From assembly GCA_902796945.1 (NCBI GenBank), contig CADBQR010000148.1:1-38584 (forward strand): a DNA stretch of 38,584 nucleotides, in the 5' to 3' direction. This document shows positions 1-8,269 of the stretch, piece after piece (position 1 is the first letter of the stretch; every line of letters starts with the position of its first letter). The notes under the pieces were generated by a model. It ran no database searches. It saw nothing but the letters and a program-made list of their open reading frames with translations, and was not told the DNA's origin. Made by a program: the position numbers and the translations under genes. The stretch is from an uncultured Acidaminococcus sp. Its GTDB lineage: Bacteria > Bacillota > Negativicutes > Acidaminococcales > Acidaminococcaceae.

Positions 1-480
1 GAGCCCCTTCTCATATTGCAGGTCCGCCGTACGCGGCAAATTGGCATTATGCTTCTTGAAAACATACTGGACATATCCGGAACAGTCAAAGGCCCGCGGT
101 GTCGTTCCCCCGAATCGATAAGGCACGCCCTTGTATTTGGAAGCGGTCTTCACGACATCCTTCCCCTTGACGCCATGAATGCCTTCTTTTTCAAAAGCGG
201 CTTCGTTGATGCGGAAATACGTCTTATCATCAACTTTTCCGGTAACGGGCAGATGATTGGCTTTCTGGAAGTTCCGGACCTGTTTCTCCAGGTCCCGGGA
301 ATATTTTCCGGTCTTTGGTGTTTTCATTCCGATCGTATTGAGTTTGATCTGCACCGTCTTGACTTTCCAGCCCTTATCCCCGACCTTCAAAGGGGAATTC
401 TTCGCAGCTGCAAAGCCCAGGGAAACAGGCAGTGCCGAAAAGACGACAAGGAGTGTCGCCAGCGCTTTGCGAATTTTCAT
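1..480 (-). CDS. NlpC/P60 cell-wall endopeptidase with peptidoglycan-binding domain (3' end cut off)
   Basis: Probably an exported peptidoglycan hydrolase of the C40 peptidase family, cutting peptide stems in the periplasm. The start is ATG at 480, preceded by AAAAGAGG. 160 codons are visible and the frame runs off the left edge. Residues 1-25 form a signal peptide (KIRK, a hydrophobic run, then an LGFAAA-like cleavage site). Residues about 30-95 look like a PG_binding_1 domain (VGDKGWKVKTVQ, then a typical VTGKVDDKTYFRI). From about residue 110 the NlpC/P60 domain begins (KYKGVPYRFGGTTPRAFDCSG), with the catalytic Cys at 133. The catalytic His and third polar residue lie outside the window, so activity cannot be confirmed. 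The gene starts 39 bp after the stop of the radical SAM gene on the same strand, so the two may be co-transcribed. Confidence 0.88.
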   Translation of the reverse strand, partial: MKIRKALATLLVVFSALPVSLGFAAAKNSPLKVGDKGWKVKTVQIKLNTIGMKTPKTGKYSRDLEKQVRNFQKANHLPVTGKVDDKTYFRINEAAFEKEGIHGVKGKDVVKTASKYKGVPYRFGGTTPRAFDCSGYVQYVFKKHNANLPRTADLQYEKGL

Positions 481-519
481 AAGGATGCCTCTTTTCTATT
501 GCTCAGTCCATAGATGATC

Positions 520-1428
520 TTAATATTCCATGTTAGTATAAACTTCCCAATCCGTCAATTTGGAAAGCTTCCCGACAGAAATTTCCAGCTCCTTCAAAAG
601 CCGTTCCCGGTCCTTGGGAAGCGTGCCTTTCAAGGCAACATAGTTGGAAATATGGTTGCTGCGGAACAGGCAATGCCGCGCCCCGTCAAAATGAACATGC
701 TCCAGCATGGTGTGGACTTCCTGGGCCAGACCGGCCGGTGAAAGCAGTTCAAATTCACCCTCTTCAAATTGTTTCAGCATCTCCGTGCCCTTATAAAGGC
801 GCAGGGTCAAAACGCTCAGCATATCAGGCATGATTGCCGACACAGCCTTGCCCGTCTCGGTGGCATGCTGTTCACTTCCTGCCGCGCCGCCAAGACCGGC
901 AATGACCATCATGGAAAGCTTCATGCCGCTGCGCACGACCTTCTGGCCTGCCGCAATCGCCTCTTCGGCGGTTACGCCCTTTCGGATGCGCTGCAGCAGC
1001 TGCGTATCACCTGTTTCCAGGCCAAAATAAAGCATCTTGAGACCGGCATTCCGCAAGGCAAGCAGTTCCTCATCGCTTTTCCGCAGGATATCCTTCGGAC
1101 CCGCGTAGCTTGTCACGCGCTGCAGGTTGGGAAAGGTTCCATAAAGGACTTCCAGAAGATGGAGCAGTTTATCCGTCGGCAGGATCAGGGCATCCCCGTC
1201 GGCCAGGAAAATCCGCCTGACCTGCTGGCAGGCATAATGGGCAGCCAACTGGATCTGCCCGTTGATTTCCTCATCCGGACAGACCGAAAAAGGAACGTCT
1301 TTATACATCGCGCAGAATGTACATTTATTATGGGCACACCCTCTCGTTACCCGCAGGATGAAACTGTTCGCCTCGCTGGGGGGACGAAAAACGGGTGTCG
1401 TATAATCATCGAAATAAAGTCCGAACAT
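520..1428 (-). CDS. Radical SAM protein, COG1032/Elp3-like
   Basis: A 302-residue radical SAM enzyme of unknown substrate. The cluster-binding motif is near residues 31-39 (GCAHNKCTFC). It is CX4CX2C rather than the classical CX3CX2C, a spacing I recall from a widespread uncharacterised subgroup. Further support comes from an FLADGDAL strand, TSYAGPKDIL, and a YFGLETGD segment typical of the Elp3/MiaB/NifB-type SAM barrel. No B12-binding, TRAM or SPASM domain is present. ATG at 1428 has GGGAGGAAA upstream. An AT-rich promoter region separates it from the divergent rnf operon, and an NlpC/P60 gene follows downstream. The function cannot be named from sequence; the radical SAM assignment itself is firm. 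Confidence 0.85.
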   Translation of the reverse strand: MFGLYFDDYTTPVFRPPSEANSFILRVTRGCAHNKCTFCAMYKDVPFSVCPDEEINGQIQLAAHYACQQVRRIFLADGDALILPTDKLLHLLEVLYGTFPNLQRVTSYAGPKDILRKSDEELLALRNAGLKMLYFGLETGDTQLLQRIRKGVTAEEAIAAGQKVVRSGMKLSMMVIAGLGGAAGSEQHATETGKAVSAIMPDMLSVLTLRLYKGTEMLKQFEEGEFELLSPAGLAQEVHTMLEHVHFDGARHCLFRSNHISNYVALKGTLPKDRERLLKELEISVGKLSKLTDWEVYTNMEY

Positions 1429-1634
1429 TAGGCATTTCCTCCCTGTTTATTACCATCTGGCTTCCCGGGCTTTCCAAAATATAAATAGAATGGATGGCAG
1501 GAGAATACGATCGGCAGGAAAAACACCTCAACATATGCCAGAACCAATCGGTTTTCTTCCTATATATAGTCAGTTTATTCATAACATTGTCGCAATTCGC
1601 ACACCTGTACAAATCGGACTGTATCGTGTTAATT

Positions 1635-1640
1635 ATTATA
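1635..1640 (-). promoter_or_regulatory. Candidate -10 box for the radical SAM/NlpC unit
   Basis: Perfect TATAAT on the minus strand. The best upstream hexamer at a 16-nt spacing is a weak TGTAAA. The predicted start is near 1628, about 200 nt ahead of the radical SAM ATG. Confidence 0.4.
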
Positions 1641-1656
1641 AACTATTTTACACTTT

Positions 1657-1676
1657 TTTACATTAAATTTTGTAAA
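1657..1676. promoter_or_regulatory. Inverted repeat TTTACA-N8-TGTAAA, candidate operator
   Basis: Perfect 6-bp arms separated by 8 bp (ttaaattt), located between the divergent minus-strand TATAAT and the rnf promoter. The 20-bp dyad is the size expected for a dimeric repressor or activator site. It does not match the FNR, CRP or Rex consensus closely, so the regulator is unknown. In such AT-rich DNA a chance dyad cannot be excluded. Confidence 0.35.
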
Positions 1677-1719
1677 CTTTTTGGAAAAAATTTCAAATCA
1701 TAAGAGAGGCCTTATTCCT

Positions 1720-1748
1720 TTGCAATGAACCCAATCTACTTGTATTTT
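1720..1748 (+). promoter_or_regulatory. Candidate promoter of the rnf operon
   Basis: TTGCAA at 1720-1725, 17-bp spacer, TATTTT at 1743-1748. Each hexamer matches the sigma-70 consensus at four of six positions. The predicted start is near 1755, giving a leader of about 55 nt before the rnfC ATG. Confidence 0.4.
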
Positions 1749-1810
1749 ACCTTCTAACAATATATAATTTTGTTTTGAAGTTGACACATGAAAGGTTAGA
1801 GGTGAACTAC

Positions 1811-3178
1811 ATGTCTGCACAAGAAGCAACTTTTATGGGCGGTGTTCCCGTACCCCCCAGCAAGTCCTTGACCGACAAAGTGGCCATTGAAAGATGCCCT
1901 GCACCTGATATGGTGTACATTCCTCTCTCCCAGCATATTGGCGCCCCGGCAAAACCGGTAGTCAAAGCGGGCGATAAGGTAACGGTAGGTCAGGTTATCG
2001 GTGAGGCAGGCGGTTTCGTCAGCACGAATATCCATTCCAGCGTGAGCGGCATGGTTATGAAACTGGAGAAGCGCTATATGCCCAATGGCATGATTTCCGA
2101 ATGTGTCGTCATCAAGAACGACGGCCAGGACACGCTCTGCGATACAATCAAGGAACGCAGTGACGAGGAAATTACGCCGGAACTGGTGCGGGAGGTTCTC
2201 CGCAATTGCGGCGTCGCCGGTATGGGCGGTGCTACCTTCCCGACGGCAGTAAAATATGCTCCTCCCAAGGAAGGGGCACGGCCAATTGATACGGTCCTGC
2301 TGAATGGCATTGAATGCGAACCTTTTGTCACGGCGGACCATCGCACCCTGCTGGAATACGCGGATGAAATCATTCAGGGCCTGAAGTATTTCATGCTGGC
2401 CTCCGGTGCCCAAAAAGGCGTCATCGGTATTGAAGACAACAAACCCGATGCCATTGCCCTCATGAAGGAAAAGGTAGCCAATGAAGCAAATATCGAAGTC
2501 TGTGTTTGCGCTGAAAAGTACCCCCAGGGCTCTGAAAAACATCTGATTTACGCGGCTACGGGACGTACCGTTCCCGATCGCGGGCTGCCTGCCGATGTGG
2601 GCGTCATCGTTGACAACGTGGGTACGGCCGTTGCCTGCTGCCGTGCGGTAAAGAAAAACATTCCCCTGTATGAACGCGTTGTCACGATCAGTGGTGACGG
2701 CGTCAAAAAACCGGGCAACTATATCGTCCGCCTGGGCACCCTTTACAGCGACGCGGTTGAAAAAGCAGCCGGCGGCCTGGAAGGCGATCCCGGAAAGATT
2801 GTATCCGGCGGTATGATGATGGGCTTTGCTGTCAATTCCCTGGATTACCCCATCACCAAAGGGTCCAGCGGTCTTTTGATCTTCAACTCCAATTCTCCTT
2901 TTGCACAATATGTGGAACCCGGTCCCTGCGTCCACTGCGCCCGCTGCGTAGATGCCTGCCCCATGAGACTGGAACCGACCGAAATCGTTCAGGCTGTCAA
3001 GCGCCAGAACTGGGACGAAGCAGAGAAATTCTTCTGCCATGCCTGCATTGAATGTGGTTCCTGCGCGTTTGTATGCCCTGCCCATATTCCTCTGGTCCAA
3101 TACATCCGCATGGGTAAGCAATTCATCAAAGGGAAGGGTAATGGCGGTCACAATCCCTTCTACAAACTTGATAAATAA
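1811..3178 (+). CDS. rnfC: Rnf complex subunit C, NADH-oxidising
   Basis: Peripheral NADH:ferredoxin oxidoreductase subunit of the membrane Rnf complex, carrying the NAD(H)/FMN site and two [4Fe-4S] clusters. 455 residues from ATG 1811, which has AGAGGTG 7 nt upstream. An in-frame TTG at 1775 would add 12 residues but has no binding site. A biotinyl/barrel-like N-terminal part contains VKAGDKVTVGQVIG (52-65). The glycine-rich nucleotide-binding segment GVAGMGGATFPTA is at 134-146. Two cluster motifs follow: CVHCARCVDACP (373-384) and CIECGSCAFVCP (412-423). The protein ends soon after the second cluster, so this is the short form without the long repeat-rich tail of proteobacterial RnfC. First gene of rnfCDGEAB, the usual clostridial order. 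Confidence 0.97.
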   Translation: MSAQEATFMGGVPVPPSKSLTDKVAIERCPAPDMVYIPLSQHIGAPAKPVVKAGDKVTVGQVIGEAGGFVSTNIHSSVSGMVMKLEKRYMPNGMISECVVIKNDGQDTLCDTIKERSDEEITPELVREVLRNCGVAGMGGATFPTAVKYAPPKEGARPIDTVLLNGIECEPFVTADHRTLLEYADEIIQGLKYFMLASGAQKGVIGIEDNKPDAIALMKEKVANEANIEVCVCAEKYPQGSEKHLIYAATGRTVPDRGLPADVGVIVDNVGTAVACCRAVKKNIPLYERVVTISGDGVKKPGNYIVRLGTLYSDAVEKAAGGLEGDPGKIVSGGMMMGFAVNSLDYPITKGSSGLLIFNSNSPFAQYVEPGPCVHCARCVDACPMRLEPTEIVQAVKRQNWDEAEKFFCHACIECGSCAFVCPAHIPLVQYIRMGKQFIKGKGNGGHNPFYKLDK

Positions 3179-3198
3179 TTACGCGAAAGGACTGGATA

Positions 3199-4215
3199 TT
3201 GATTATGGAACCTATTAAAGAGCCCAAGCCTTTGGTTCTTGTTGCTTCTTCTCCGCATATGCACTGCGGGCTGACCATCAGCAAGTCCATGAGAGAAGTC
3301 ATGCTGGCCCTTGTACCTGCCATCATCGCTTCTGTTTATTATTTCCGTGTCAACGCAGTTGTGGTTATGGCCACCTGTGTGATTTCTGCAATCGTATTTG
3401 AAACCCTGGCCAATAAGGTCATGCACAAGCCAAATACCGTCAGTGACGGCAGTGCGGCCCTGACTGGACTGCTTCTGGCGATGTGCCTGCCGCCTTCTTT
3501 CCCGCCCCTGTTTGCTGCCCTGGGCAGCATGTTTGCCATTGTCATCGGCAAAGCCGTATTCGGCGGACTGGGCTGCAACATCTTCAACCCGGCCCATATC
3601 GGCCGCGCCATCCTGCTGGCTTCCTTCCCGCAGCAAATGACGACCTGGGCCCAGCCTGCTACGGTGGCTGCCGCCGATGCCGTTTCCACGGCAACTCCGC
3701 TGGCAGTCATGAGAGCAACCGAAAAAATCTGGCAGGCCGGAGGCGCTGCCGCAGCTGCCAAGCTGCCTGATCTGGGCAACATGTTCTGGGGAAACATTGG
3801 CGGTTCCCTCGGTGAAACCTGTGTTCCTGCCCTGGTTCTCGGCGGCCTGTATCTCATTTATAAAAAACTCATCGACTGGCGTATTCCGGTCTTCTATCTG
3901 GCAACTGTTGCCATTCTGACCGGTGCTTATGGTGCCGTCATGGGGTATCCCAGTGTCTTCCCGCTGTACCATCTGTGTGCTGGCGGCCTGATGATTGGTG
4001 CCTTCTTCATGGCTACTGACTGGGTTACTTCTCCTATTACCAAAAAGGGTAAAATCATTTACGCAATCGGTCTGGGTGTCCTGACCTCTCTGATTCGTCT
4101 GCGCGGCAGCTACACGGAAGGTGTCTGCTACTCCATCCTGATGATGAACATGGTTACTCCTATGATCGACCGGTTTGTCCGGAACGTATCCTTCGGAGGA
4201 GGTCTCAAGAAATGA
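3199..4215 (+). CDS. rnfD: Rnf complex subunit D, flavinylated membrane subunit
   Basis: Integral membrane subunit of Rnf related to NqrB, with covalently bound FMN in the electron path coupled to ion translocation. About 8-9 hydrophobic segments can be seen. The flavinylation motif is STATPL at 163-168, with Thr166 the expected FMN-phosphothreonine. The DGSAALTGLLLA segment (83-94) is also typical of the family. A TTG start at 3199 lies 8 nt after GAAAGG. The alternative ATG at 3205 (MEPIKEPK) would be 14 nt from the site, so TTG is slightly preferred. It follows rnfC by 20 bp and overlaps rnfG by 4 bp. ApbE encoded downstream is the likely flavin transferase. Confidence 0.95.
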   Translation: MIMEPIKEPKPLVLVASSPHMHCGLTISKSMREVMLALVPAIIASVYYFRVNAVVVMATCVISAIVFETLANKVMHKPNTVSDGSAALTGLLLAMCLPPSFPPLFAALGSMFAIVIGKAVFGGLGCNIFNPAHIGRAILLASFPQQMTTWAQPATVAAADAVSTATPLAVMRATEKIWQAGGAAAAAKLPDLGNMFWGNIGGSLGETCVPALVLGGLYLIYKKLIDWRIPVFYLATVAILTGAYGAVMGYPSVFPLYHLCAGGLMIGAFFMATDWVTSPITKKGKIIYAIGLGVLTSLIRLRGSYTEGVCYSILMMNMVTPMIDRFVRNVSFGGGLKK

Positions 4216-4781
4216 GTAATTTCTTCGTAAAACTTACTTCCACATTGCTGATTACCTGTGCCGTCAGTGTTGCCTTCGTAGCAGGTGCCCATGAAGGAAC
4301 CAAGGAAATCATTGCGGCAAAGCGCGAAGCAGATACCAAAGCTGCTTATAAACAAGTTTTCCCGGATCTGGGGGACCTGGCCAAGGAAAAGGCCCCTGGC
4401 GATATCGTCACGGACATCCAGAAATCCTCCAAGGGTGGCAAGGCCAATGGCTATATTTACACCGTTGAACCTCAGGGGTACGGCGGAAAGGTAAAAATCA
4501 TGGTTGGCTTCGACACCGCTAAAAATGCCATTACTGGGATCAAGGTCCTGAGCCACAGTGAAACCCCTGGTTTGGGAGCGAAAAGCACTGAACCGGCCTG
4601 GCAGGCTCAGTTCAAAGGCAAGTCCTTGAAAGATGCCCTGGTCGTTACAAAGCAGGACCCGACGAAAGAGAATGATGTACGTGCCATTACGGCCGCCACC
4701 ATCACCTCCCGTGCCGTTGTCACCGGCATCAATGCTGCCAGGGATCACTACATGAAGAACTTTGCTAACGGAAAGGGCTGA
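4212..4781 (+). CDS. rnfG: Rnf complex subunit G, covalent FMN-binding protein
   Basis: Extracytoplasmic FMN-binding subunit (NqrC-like) anchored by one N-terminal helix (residues 5-26). The FMN-binding domain includes HSETPGLGAKS (115-125) and the flavinylation motif TAATITS (160-166), with Thr163 as the expected attachment residue. Length 189 aa is normal for the family. The ATG overlaps the rnfD stop (ATGA), suggesting translational coupling. It is one of two Rnf subunits expected to be modified by the ApbE-type transferase encoded three genes downstream. Confidence 0.95.
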   Translation: MSNFFVKLTSTLLITCAVSVAFVAGAHEGTKEIIAAKREADTKAAYKQVFPDLGDLAKEKAPGDIVTDIQKSSKGGKANGYIYTVEPQGYGGKVKIMVGFDTAKNAITGIKVLSHSETPGLGAKSTEPAWQAQFKGKSLKDALVVTKQDPTKENDVRAITAATITSRAVVTGINAARDHYMKNFANGKG

Positions 4782-4786
4782 TAAGC

Positions 4787-5380
4787 ATGCTGCATGAATT
4801 AACTAAAGGTATCATCAAGGAAAACCCCTTGTTCGTCCAGCTGCTGGGTGTTTGTCCTTCTCTGGCTACCAGCAGTTCCCTGGAGAACGCCATTGGTATG
4901 GGCTGTGCCTTTACCTTCGTCCTGATTTTCTCCAATATCATCATTTCCATGATCCGCAAATTTATTCCGGACCAGGTCCACATTCCGGCTTACATTGTCG
5001 TGATTGCTTCCCTGGTAACGATCCTGGAAATGCTCATGAACGCATTCGTTCCTGCACTGTATGCAGCGCTGGGCGTATTCGTTCCTCTGATTGTAGTAAA
5101 CTGCATCGTGTTGGGCCGTGCGGAAGCATTTGCCTGCAAGCACGGTGTCATTGCCTCCGCTCTGGATGCCGTCGGCATGGGCATCGGCTTCACTTTCGCC
5201 CTGAGCCTGATTGCTACGTTCCGTGAACTGCTGGGCTCCGGTAAACTCCTGGGCCATGTGGTCCTGGGGACTGCCTATACCCCGATCCTGATCTTCATCC
5301 TGCCGGCAGGCGCGTTCCTGACCATGGGATTTGTCTTTACCCTGGTTAATTACTTCCGTCAGAGAGGAGAGGCTAAATAA
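4787..5380 (+). CDS. rnfE: Rnf complex subunit E, membrane protein
   Basis: Polytopic subunit homologous to NqrD/RnfA. Six hydrophobic segments alternate in topology with RnfA, and the pair forms the ion-channel core with a shared iron-sulfur centre. Recognisable family sequence: an N-terminal KGIIKENPLFVQLLGVCPSL, the VNCIVLGRAEAFA segment (about 103-115) and ATFRELLGSGKLLG near residue 150. The Cys in each half (GVCPSL and VNCIVLG) corresponds to the conserved ligands. 197 aa, starting 5 bp after rnfG and overlapping rnfA by one base (TAATG). Confidence 0.95.
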   Translation: MLHELTKGIIKENPLFVQLLGVCPSLATSSSLENAIGMGCAFTFVLIFSNIIISMIRKFIPDQVHIPAYIVVIASLVTILEMLMNAFVPALYAALGVFVPLIVVNCIVLGRAEAFACKHGVIASALDAVGMGIGFTFALSLIATFRELLGSGKLLGHVVLGTAYTPILIFILPAGAFLTMGFVFTLVNYFRQRGEAK

Positions 5381-5958
5381 TGGGAGATAGTATTTTTGGA
5401 ATCCTCTTCGGTTCCATTTTCGTCAGCAACATCATTTTGTCCCGTTTCCTGGGTATGTGCTCCTTCCTGGGCGTATCCAAGAACTTCAACAACTCCTTGG
5501 GTATGGGCGCTGCCGTAACCTTTGTTATGCTGCTTGCTACCATGCTTTCCTATGCGTTGTACCATCTGCTCCTGGTACCGTTCAACCTGATGTACCTGAA
5601 GACCCTGGTCTTTATCCTGGCCATTGCCACGCTGGTACAGCTGGTTGAAATGTTCATGAAGAAGACCATGCCCGCCCTGCATAAGGCCATGGGTATTTAT
5701 CTTCCCCTGATCACCACGAACTGCGCAATCCTTGGTATTGCCATCATCAACGTTGACAACAACTACAATTTTGCTCAGTCCATTGCAAATTCCATCGGTA
5801 CCTCCCTCGGTTATACCATGGCAATCCTGCTCTTCTCCTGCATTCGCGAAAAACTGAATGAAGACCAGATTCCCAAATGCATGAGAAACCTGCCGATTGC
5901 ACTGATCACCGCCGCCTGCATGTCCATCTCCATGATGGGAATGAGCGGTATTCATTGA
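5380..5958 (+). CDS. rnfA: Rnf complex subunit A, membrane protein
   Basis: Polytopic partner of RnfE (NqrE-like), with six hydrophobic segments. Typical sequence: NIILSRFLGMCSFLGVSK near the N terminus, with the first conserved Cys, then LPLITTNCAILG (about 108-119) with the second. 192 aa is the usual length. The start codon shares its A with the rnfE stop, and GAGAGGAG lies just upstream inside rnfE. RnfB follows after 17 bp. Confidence 0.95.
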   Translation: MGDSIFGILFGSIFVSNIILSRFLGMCSFLGVSKNFNNSLGMGAAVTFVMLLATMLSYALYHLLLVPFNLMYLKTLVFILAIATLVQLVEMFMKKTMPALHKAMGIYLPLITTNCAILGIAIINVDNNYNFAQSIANSIGTSLGYTMAILLFSCIREKLNEDQIPKCMRNLPIALITAACMSISMMGMSGIH

Positions 5959-5975
5959 GTTAGGAGCTGAAAGAT

Positions 5976-6839
5976 ATGGAAACTGCTGTAATTCTGATTG
6001 CCGTTCTGGGCGGCGTCTTCGGTGCGATCCTGGCCATTGCCGGTAAAAAGCTGGCAGTTGAGGAAGATCCCCGTAAAGATGAAATCCTGGCTTTGCTGCC
6101 AGGCGCTAACTGCGGCGGCTGCGGATATGCCGGCTGCGCTGCCATGGCCGATGCCATTGTGGCCGGTCAGGAAGAAGGCGCAACCAAATGCGCTGCCTGC
6201 GCTGCTGAAAACAAGAAAAAGATCAAGGCTGTCATGGGACTGGAAGATAACGAGGATGAAAATGCAGTCCGCATGATTCCCCGCCTCCATTGCAATGGCT
6301 GCAAGGAAAACCGGACGCCTGTAGCAAACCGGGAAGGCGTAAAGAACTGCTTCCTCGCCGCTGCTACGGCCGGTGGCCCTGGCCAGTGCAACTTTGGCTG
6401 CTTTGGCTGCGGTGCCTGTGCGGATGCCTGCAACTTCGGCGCCCTGACCATCGGCGAAAACGGCCTTCCCCATTTCGATTACGATAAATGCGTCGGTTGC
6501 GGTGCCTGTGCCAAGACCTGCCCTCAGTTCCTGATTGAAATGCAGAAAGCCACCAATAAAGTCCTGGTACAGTGCAACAACCGGGAAAAAGGCAAGGCTG
6601 CCATGACCAACTGCAAGGTATCCTGCATCAGCTGCGGCCTTTGCGCAAAGAACTGCCCGAAACAGGCCATTACCATTGAAGATGGCGTCAATGGCAGCAT
6701 TCCTGTCATTGATTATGACAAGTGCGTCGGCTGCGGTCTGTGCACCATGAAGTGCCCGCGTAAGTGCCTTGTCAAGATTACGCCGCTGGTGACGGCAAAG
6801 CCGGCTGAAGCAAAACCGGCTGAAGCTGCCGCACAATAA
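5976..6839 (+). CDS. rnfB: Rnf complex subunit B, multi-cluster ferredoxin-like subunit
   Basis: Entry point for electrons from reduced ferredoxin. An N-terminal membrane anchor (residues 1-22) is followed by the Fe-S domain motif CGGCGYAGCAAMADAI and a series of ferredoxin motifs: CFGCGACADAC, CVGCGACAKTCP, CISCGLCAKNCP and CVGCGLCTMKCP. At least five [4Fe-4S] sites are therefore plausible. This is the long, cluster-rich form typical of Clostridia and Negativicutes rather than the short proteobacterial one. The C terminus ends in an Ala/Lys/Pro-rich tail with a repeated KPAEA motif. A ribosome binding site (AGGAGCTGAAAG) precedes ATG 5976. Confidence 0.96.
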   Translation: METAVILIAVLGGVFGAILAIAGKKLAVEEDPRKDEILALLPGANCGGCGYAGCAAMADAIVAGQEEGATKCAACAAENKKKIKAVMGLEDNEDENAVRMIPRLHCNGCKENRTPVANREGVKNCFLAAATAGGPGQCNFGCFGCGACADACNFGALTIGENGLPHFDYDKCVGCGACAKTCPQFLIEMQKATNKVLVQCNNREKGKAAMTNCKVSCISCGLCAKNCPKQAITIEDGVNGSIPVIDYDKCVGCGLCTMKCPRKCLVKITPLVTAKPAEAKPAEAAAQ

Positions 6840-6863
6840 GCCTGAACAATTAAACAAAAAGAG

Positions 6864-7880
6864 ATGGATATGATCAAAAAAATATTCCTGGTTCTTTTAA
6901 GCAGCCTTTTTCTGCAAGGCTGCTTTTTTCAAAGCAAAAAAGAAGCAATCCGTCACCATGACACCCGTTTCATGATGGATACCCTTGTATCCATCGAAAC
7001 CACCGGCGATGATGAAAAGGTCCTGACGGAAGCGACCGATGGGGCCTTCCGGCTTTTCCAGGAAATTGCCGACGAAACGGATTCCTATACGGCCCATGGA
7101 GAAACGGACCTGTATGCCGTAAACGCAGCAGCCGGCAAGGGCCCTGTCAAGGCGTCCCCGCACCTGTTCCAGATCATCGAAACCATTTTGCCCAGGCATC
7201 AGGACGAATTGGACCTCACCCTGGGACCCGTCATCGCGGTCTGGAACCGTCATAAGGAAACGCAGTCTGTGCCGTCACAGGCCGAAATTGCAGAGGCCAT
7301 GAAACAAACGGGCAGGGACCGCATCACCCTGTCAAAGGAAAACAGGACCCTCACCCTGGATCCCGGCACCCGGATTGACCTGGGTGCCGTAGCCAAAGGC
7401 TATGCCGTTGAAGAAACAGCCCGCTATCTGCAAGGACAGAAAGGGGTCAGGACCGCGCTCATCAATGCGGGTGGCAATATCAAGGTCCTGGGCAGCAAAG
7501 CAAATGGCAAACCCTGGCGGATTGGCATCCAGGACCCCGTAGACCCGCAAAAACTGCTGGGAACCCTGACCGTGGAAGCCGGGACCGCCATTGCCACCAG
7601 CGGGGACTACCAGCGATATTATGAAGCAGGAGGAATCCGCTACCACCATATCCTGGATCCGGCAACCGGGTGGCCGGCCCGCCATGCCCATTCCGTAACC
7701 GTCGTAACCGATTCGGCTTTCCGGGCCGATTATTATTCCACCCTTCTCTTCGTCATGCCACCGCAAGAGGCCATGAAAACCGTAAAAAACACGGCCGGAG
7801 TTGAAATGGTCTATGAGGACAGCAAGGGAACACTGTATATTTCTGACGGACTCAGGGATCGATTCTCAAGGAATCAATAA
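6864..7880 (+). CDS. apbE: FAD:protein FMN transferase (ApbE), lipoprotein
   Basis: Transfers FMN from FAD onto a threonine of target proteins outside the cytoplasmic membrane, here most likely RnfD and RnfG. The N terminus has a lipoprotein signal (SSLFLQGC). ApbE signatures are visible: RFMMDTLVSIE, a LGAVAKGYAVEE segment (family pattern DLGAxAKGYA) and NAGGNI, plus HHILDPATGWPA near the C terminus with the conserved metal-binding region. 338 aa is normal. Start choice is uncertain between ATG 6864 and ATG 6870, because the purine stretch AAAAAGAGATGG overlaps both. It lies 24 bp after rnfB, so probably part of the rnf operon. Confidence 0.94.
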   Translation: MDMIKKIFLVLLSSLFLQGCFFQSKKEAIRHHDTRFMMDTLVSIETTGDDEKVLTEATDGAFRLFQEIADETDSYTAHGETDLYAVNAAAGKGPVKASPHLFQIIETILPRHQDELDLTLGPVIAVWNRHKETQSVPSQAEIAEAMKQTGRDRITLSKENRTLTLDPGTRIDLGAVAKGYAVEETARYLQGQKGVRTALINAGGNIKVLGSKANGKPWRIGIQDPVDPQKLLGTLTVEAGTAIATSGDYQRYYEAGGIRYHHILDPATGWPARHAHSVTVVTDSAFRADYYSTLLFVMPPQEAMKTVKNTAGVEMVYEDSKGTLYISDGLRDRFSRNQ

Positions 7881-7891
7881 AGGAGATTTCC

Positions 7892-8269
7892 ATGCGCAAA
7901 AACGATCTGCTGCTGATTGTGGCTATGGCCATCCTGGGAGTATTGGCTTATTTTTTCTTCCTTTCCGGAAAAAAACAGTCCAACATCGTCCTCGTCGTGC
8001 GCAGGGACAGGCAGGTCATTCGCCGGATTGAGCTGCAGAAAGTCAGGACCCGTACGAAGCTGCCCATTCCCGTGGATGACGGCGAATTGATTATCGGCTA
8101 TAATCAGGATGGTGCCTGGGTCGAATCCTCACCCTGTCCCGATAAGGTCTGTGTCAGGCAGGGAAAAATCACCCGGCCCGGTGAGACCATTGCCTGCGTG
8201 CCGGAAAAGATCCTGCTGACACTGACCGGCACTGAAAAGGAGAACGATCATGATGCCATCCTCCGATAA
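7892..8269 (+). CDS. NusG domain II-containing membrane-anchored protein
   Basis: A small protein of 125 aa with one N-terminal transmembrane helix (residues 5-25) and an extracytoplasmic NusG-II-like beta domain (COG5341 type). Key features are GYNQDGAWVESSPCPDKVC and a following GxIxxPGETIACVPEKILL segment. The Cys pair SSPCPDKVC is characteristic of the family and could bind metal or form a disulfide; its role is unknown. It starts 11 bp after apbE with an AAAGGAGA site and overlaps the next gene by 20 bp. This pair commonly sits beside apbE/FMN-binding redox genes, so a role in flavin or quinone-linked electron transfer is inferred only from context. Confidence 0.85.
   Translation: MRKNDLLLIVAMAILGVLAYFFFLSGKKQSNIVLVVRRDRQVIRRIELQKVRTRTKLPIPVDDGELIIGYNQDGAWVESSPCPDKVCVRQGKITRPGETIACVPEKILLTLTGTEKENDHDAILR

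Larger units (their letters stand above)
1429..1810. other. AT-rich divergent intergenic region (382 bp)
   Basis: No convincing gene lies here. The right two thirds are strongly AT-rich against GC-rich neighbours. They hold a perfect TATAAT on the minus strand, an inverted repeat at 1657-1676 and a plausible rnf promoter at 1720-1748. If the minus-strand TATAAT is used, the radical SAM mRNA has a leader of about 200 nt with no obvious terminator-like structure. A TTG-started 68-codon minus-strand frame with two CXXC pairs lies in it but has no ribosome binding site. Confidence 0.6.

Noticed and set aside
1406-1612. Minus-strand 68-codon frame with two CXXC pairs (zinc-ribbon-like)
   Set aside because: TTG start without a ribosome binding site, and overlap with the start of the radical SAM gene. 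The cysteine pattern alone is not enough.
1796-3151. Long 451-codon minus-strand frame opposite rnfC
   Set aside because: Antisense shadow of rnfC created by GC-rich codon use; no family resemblance.
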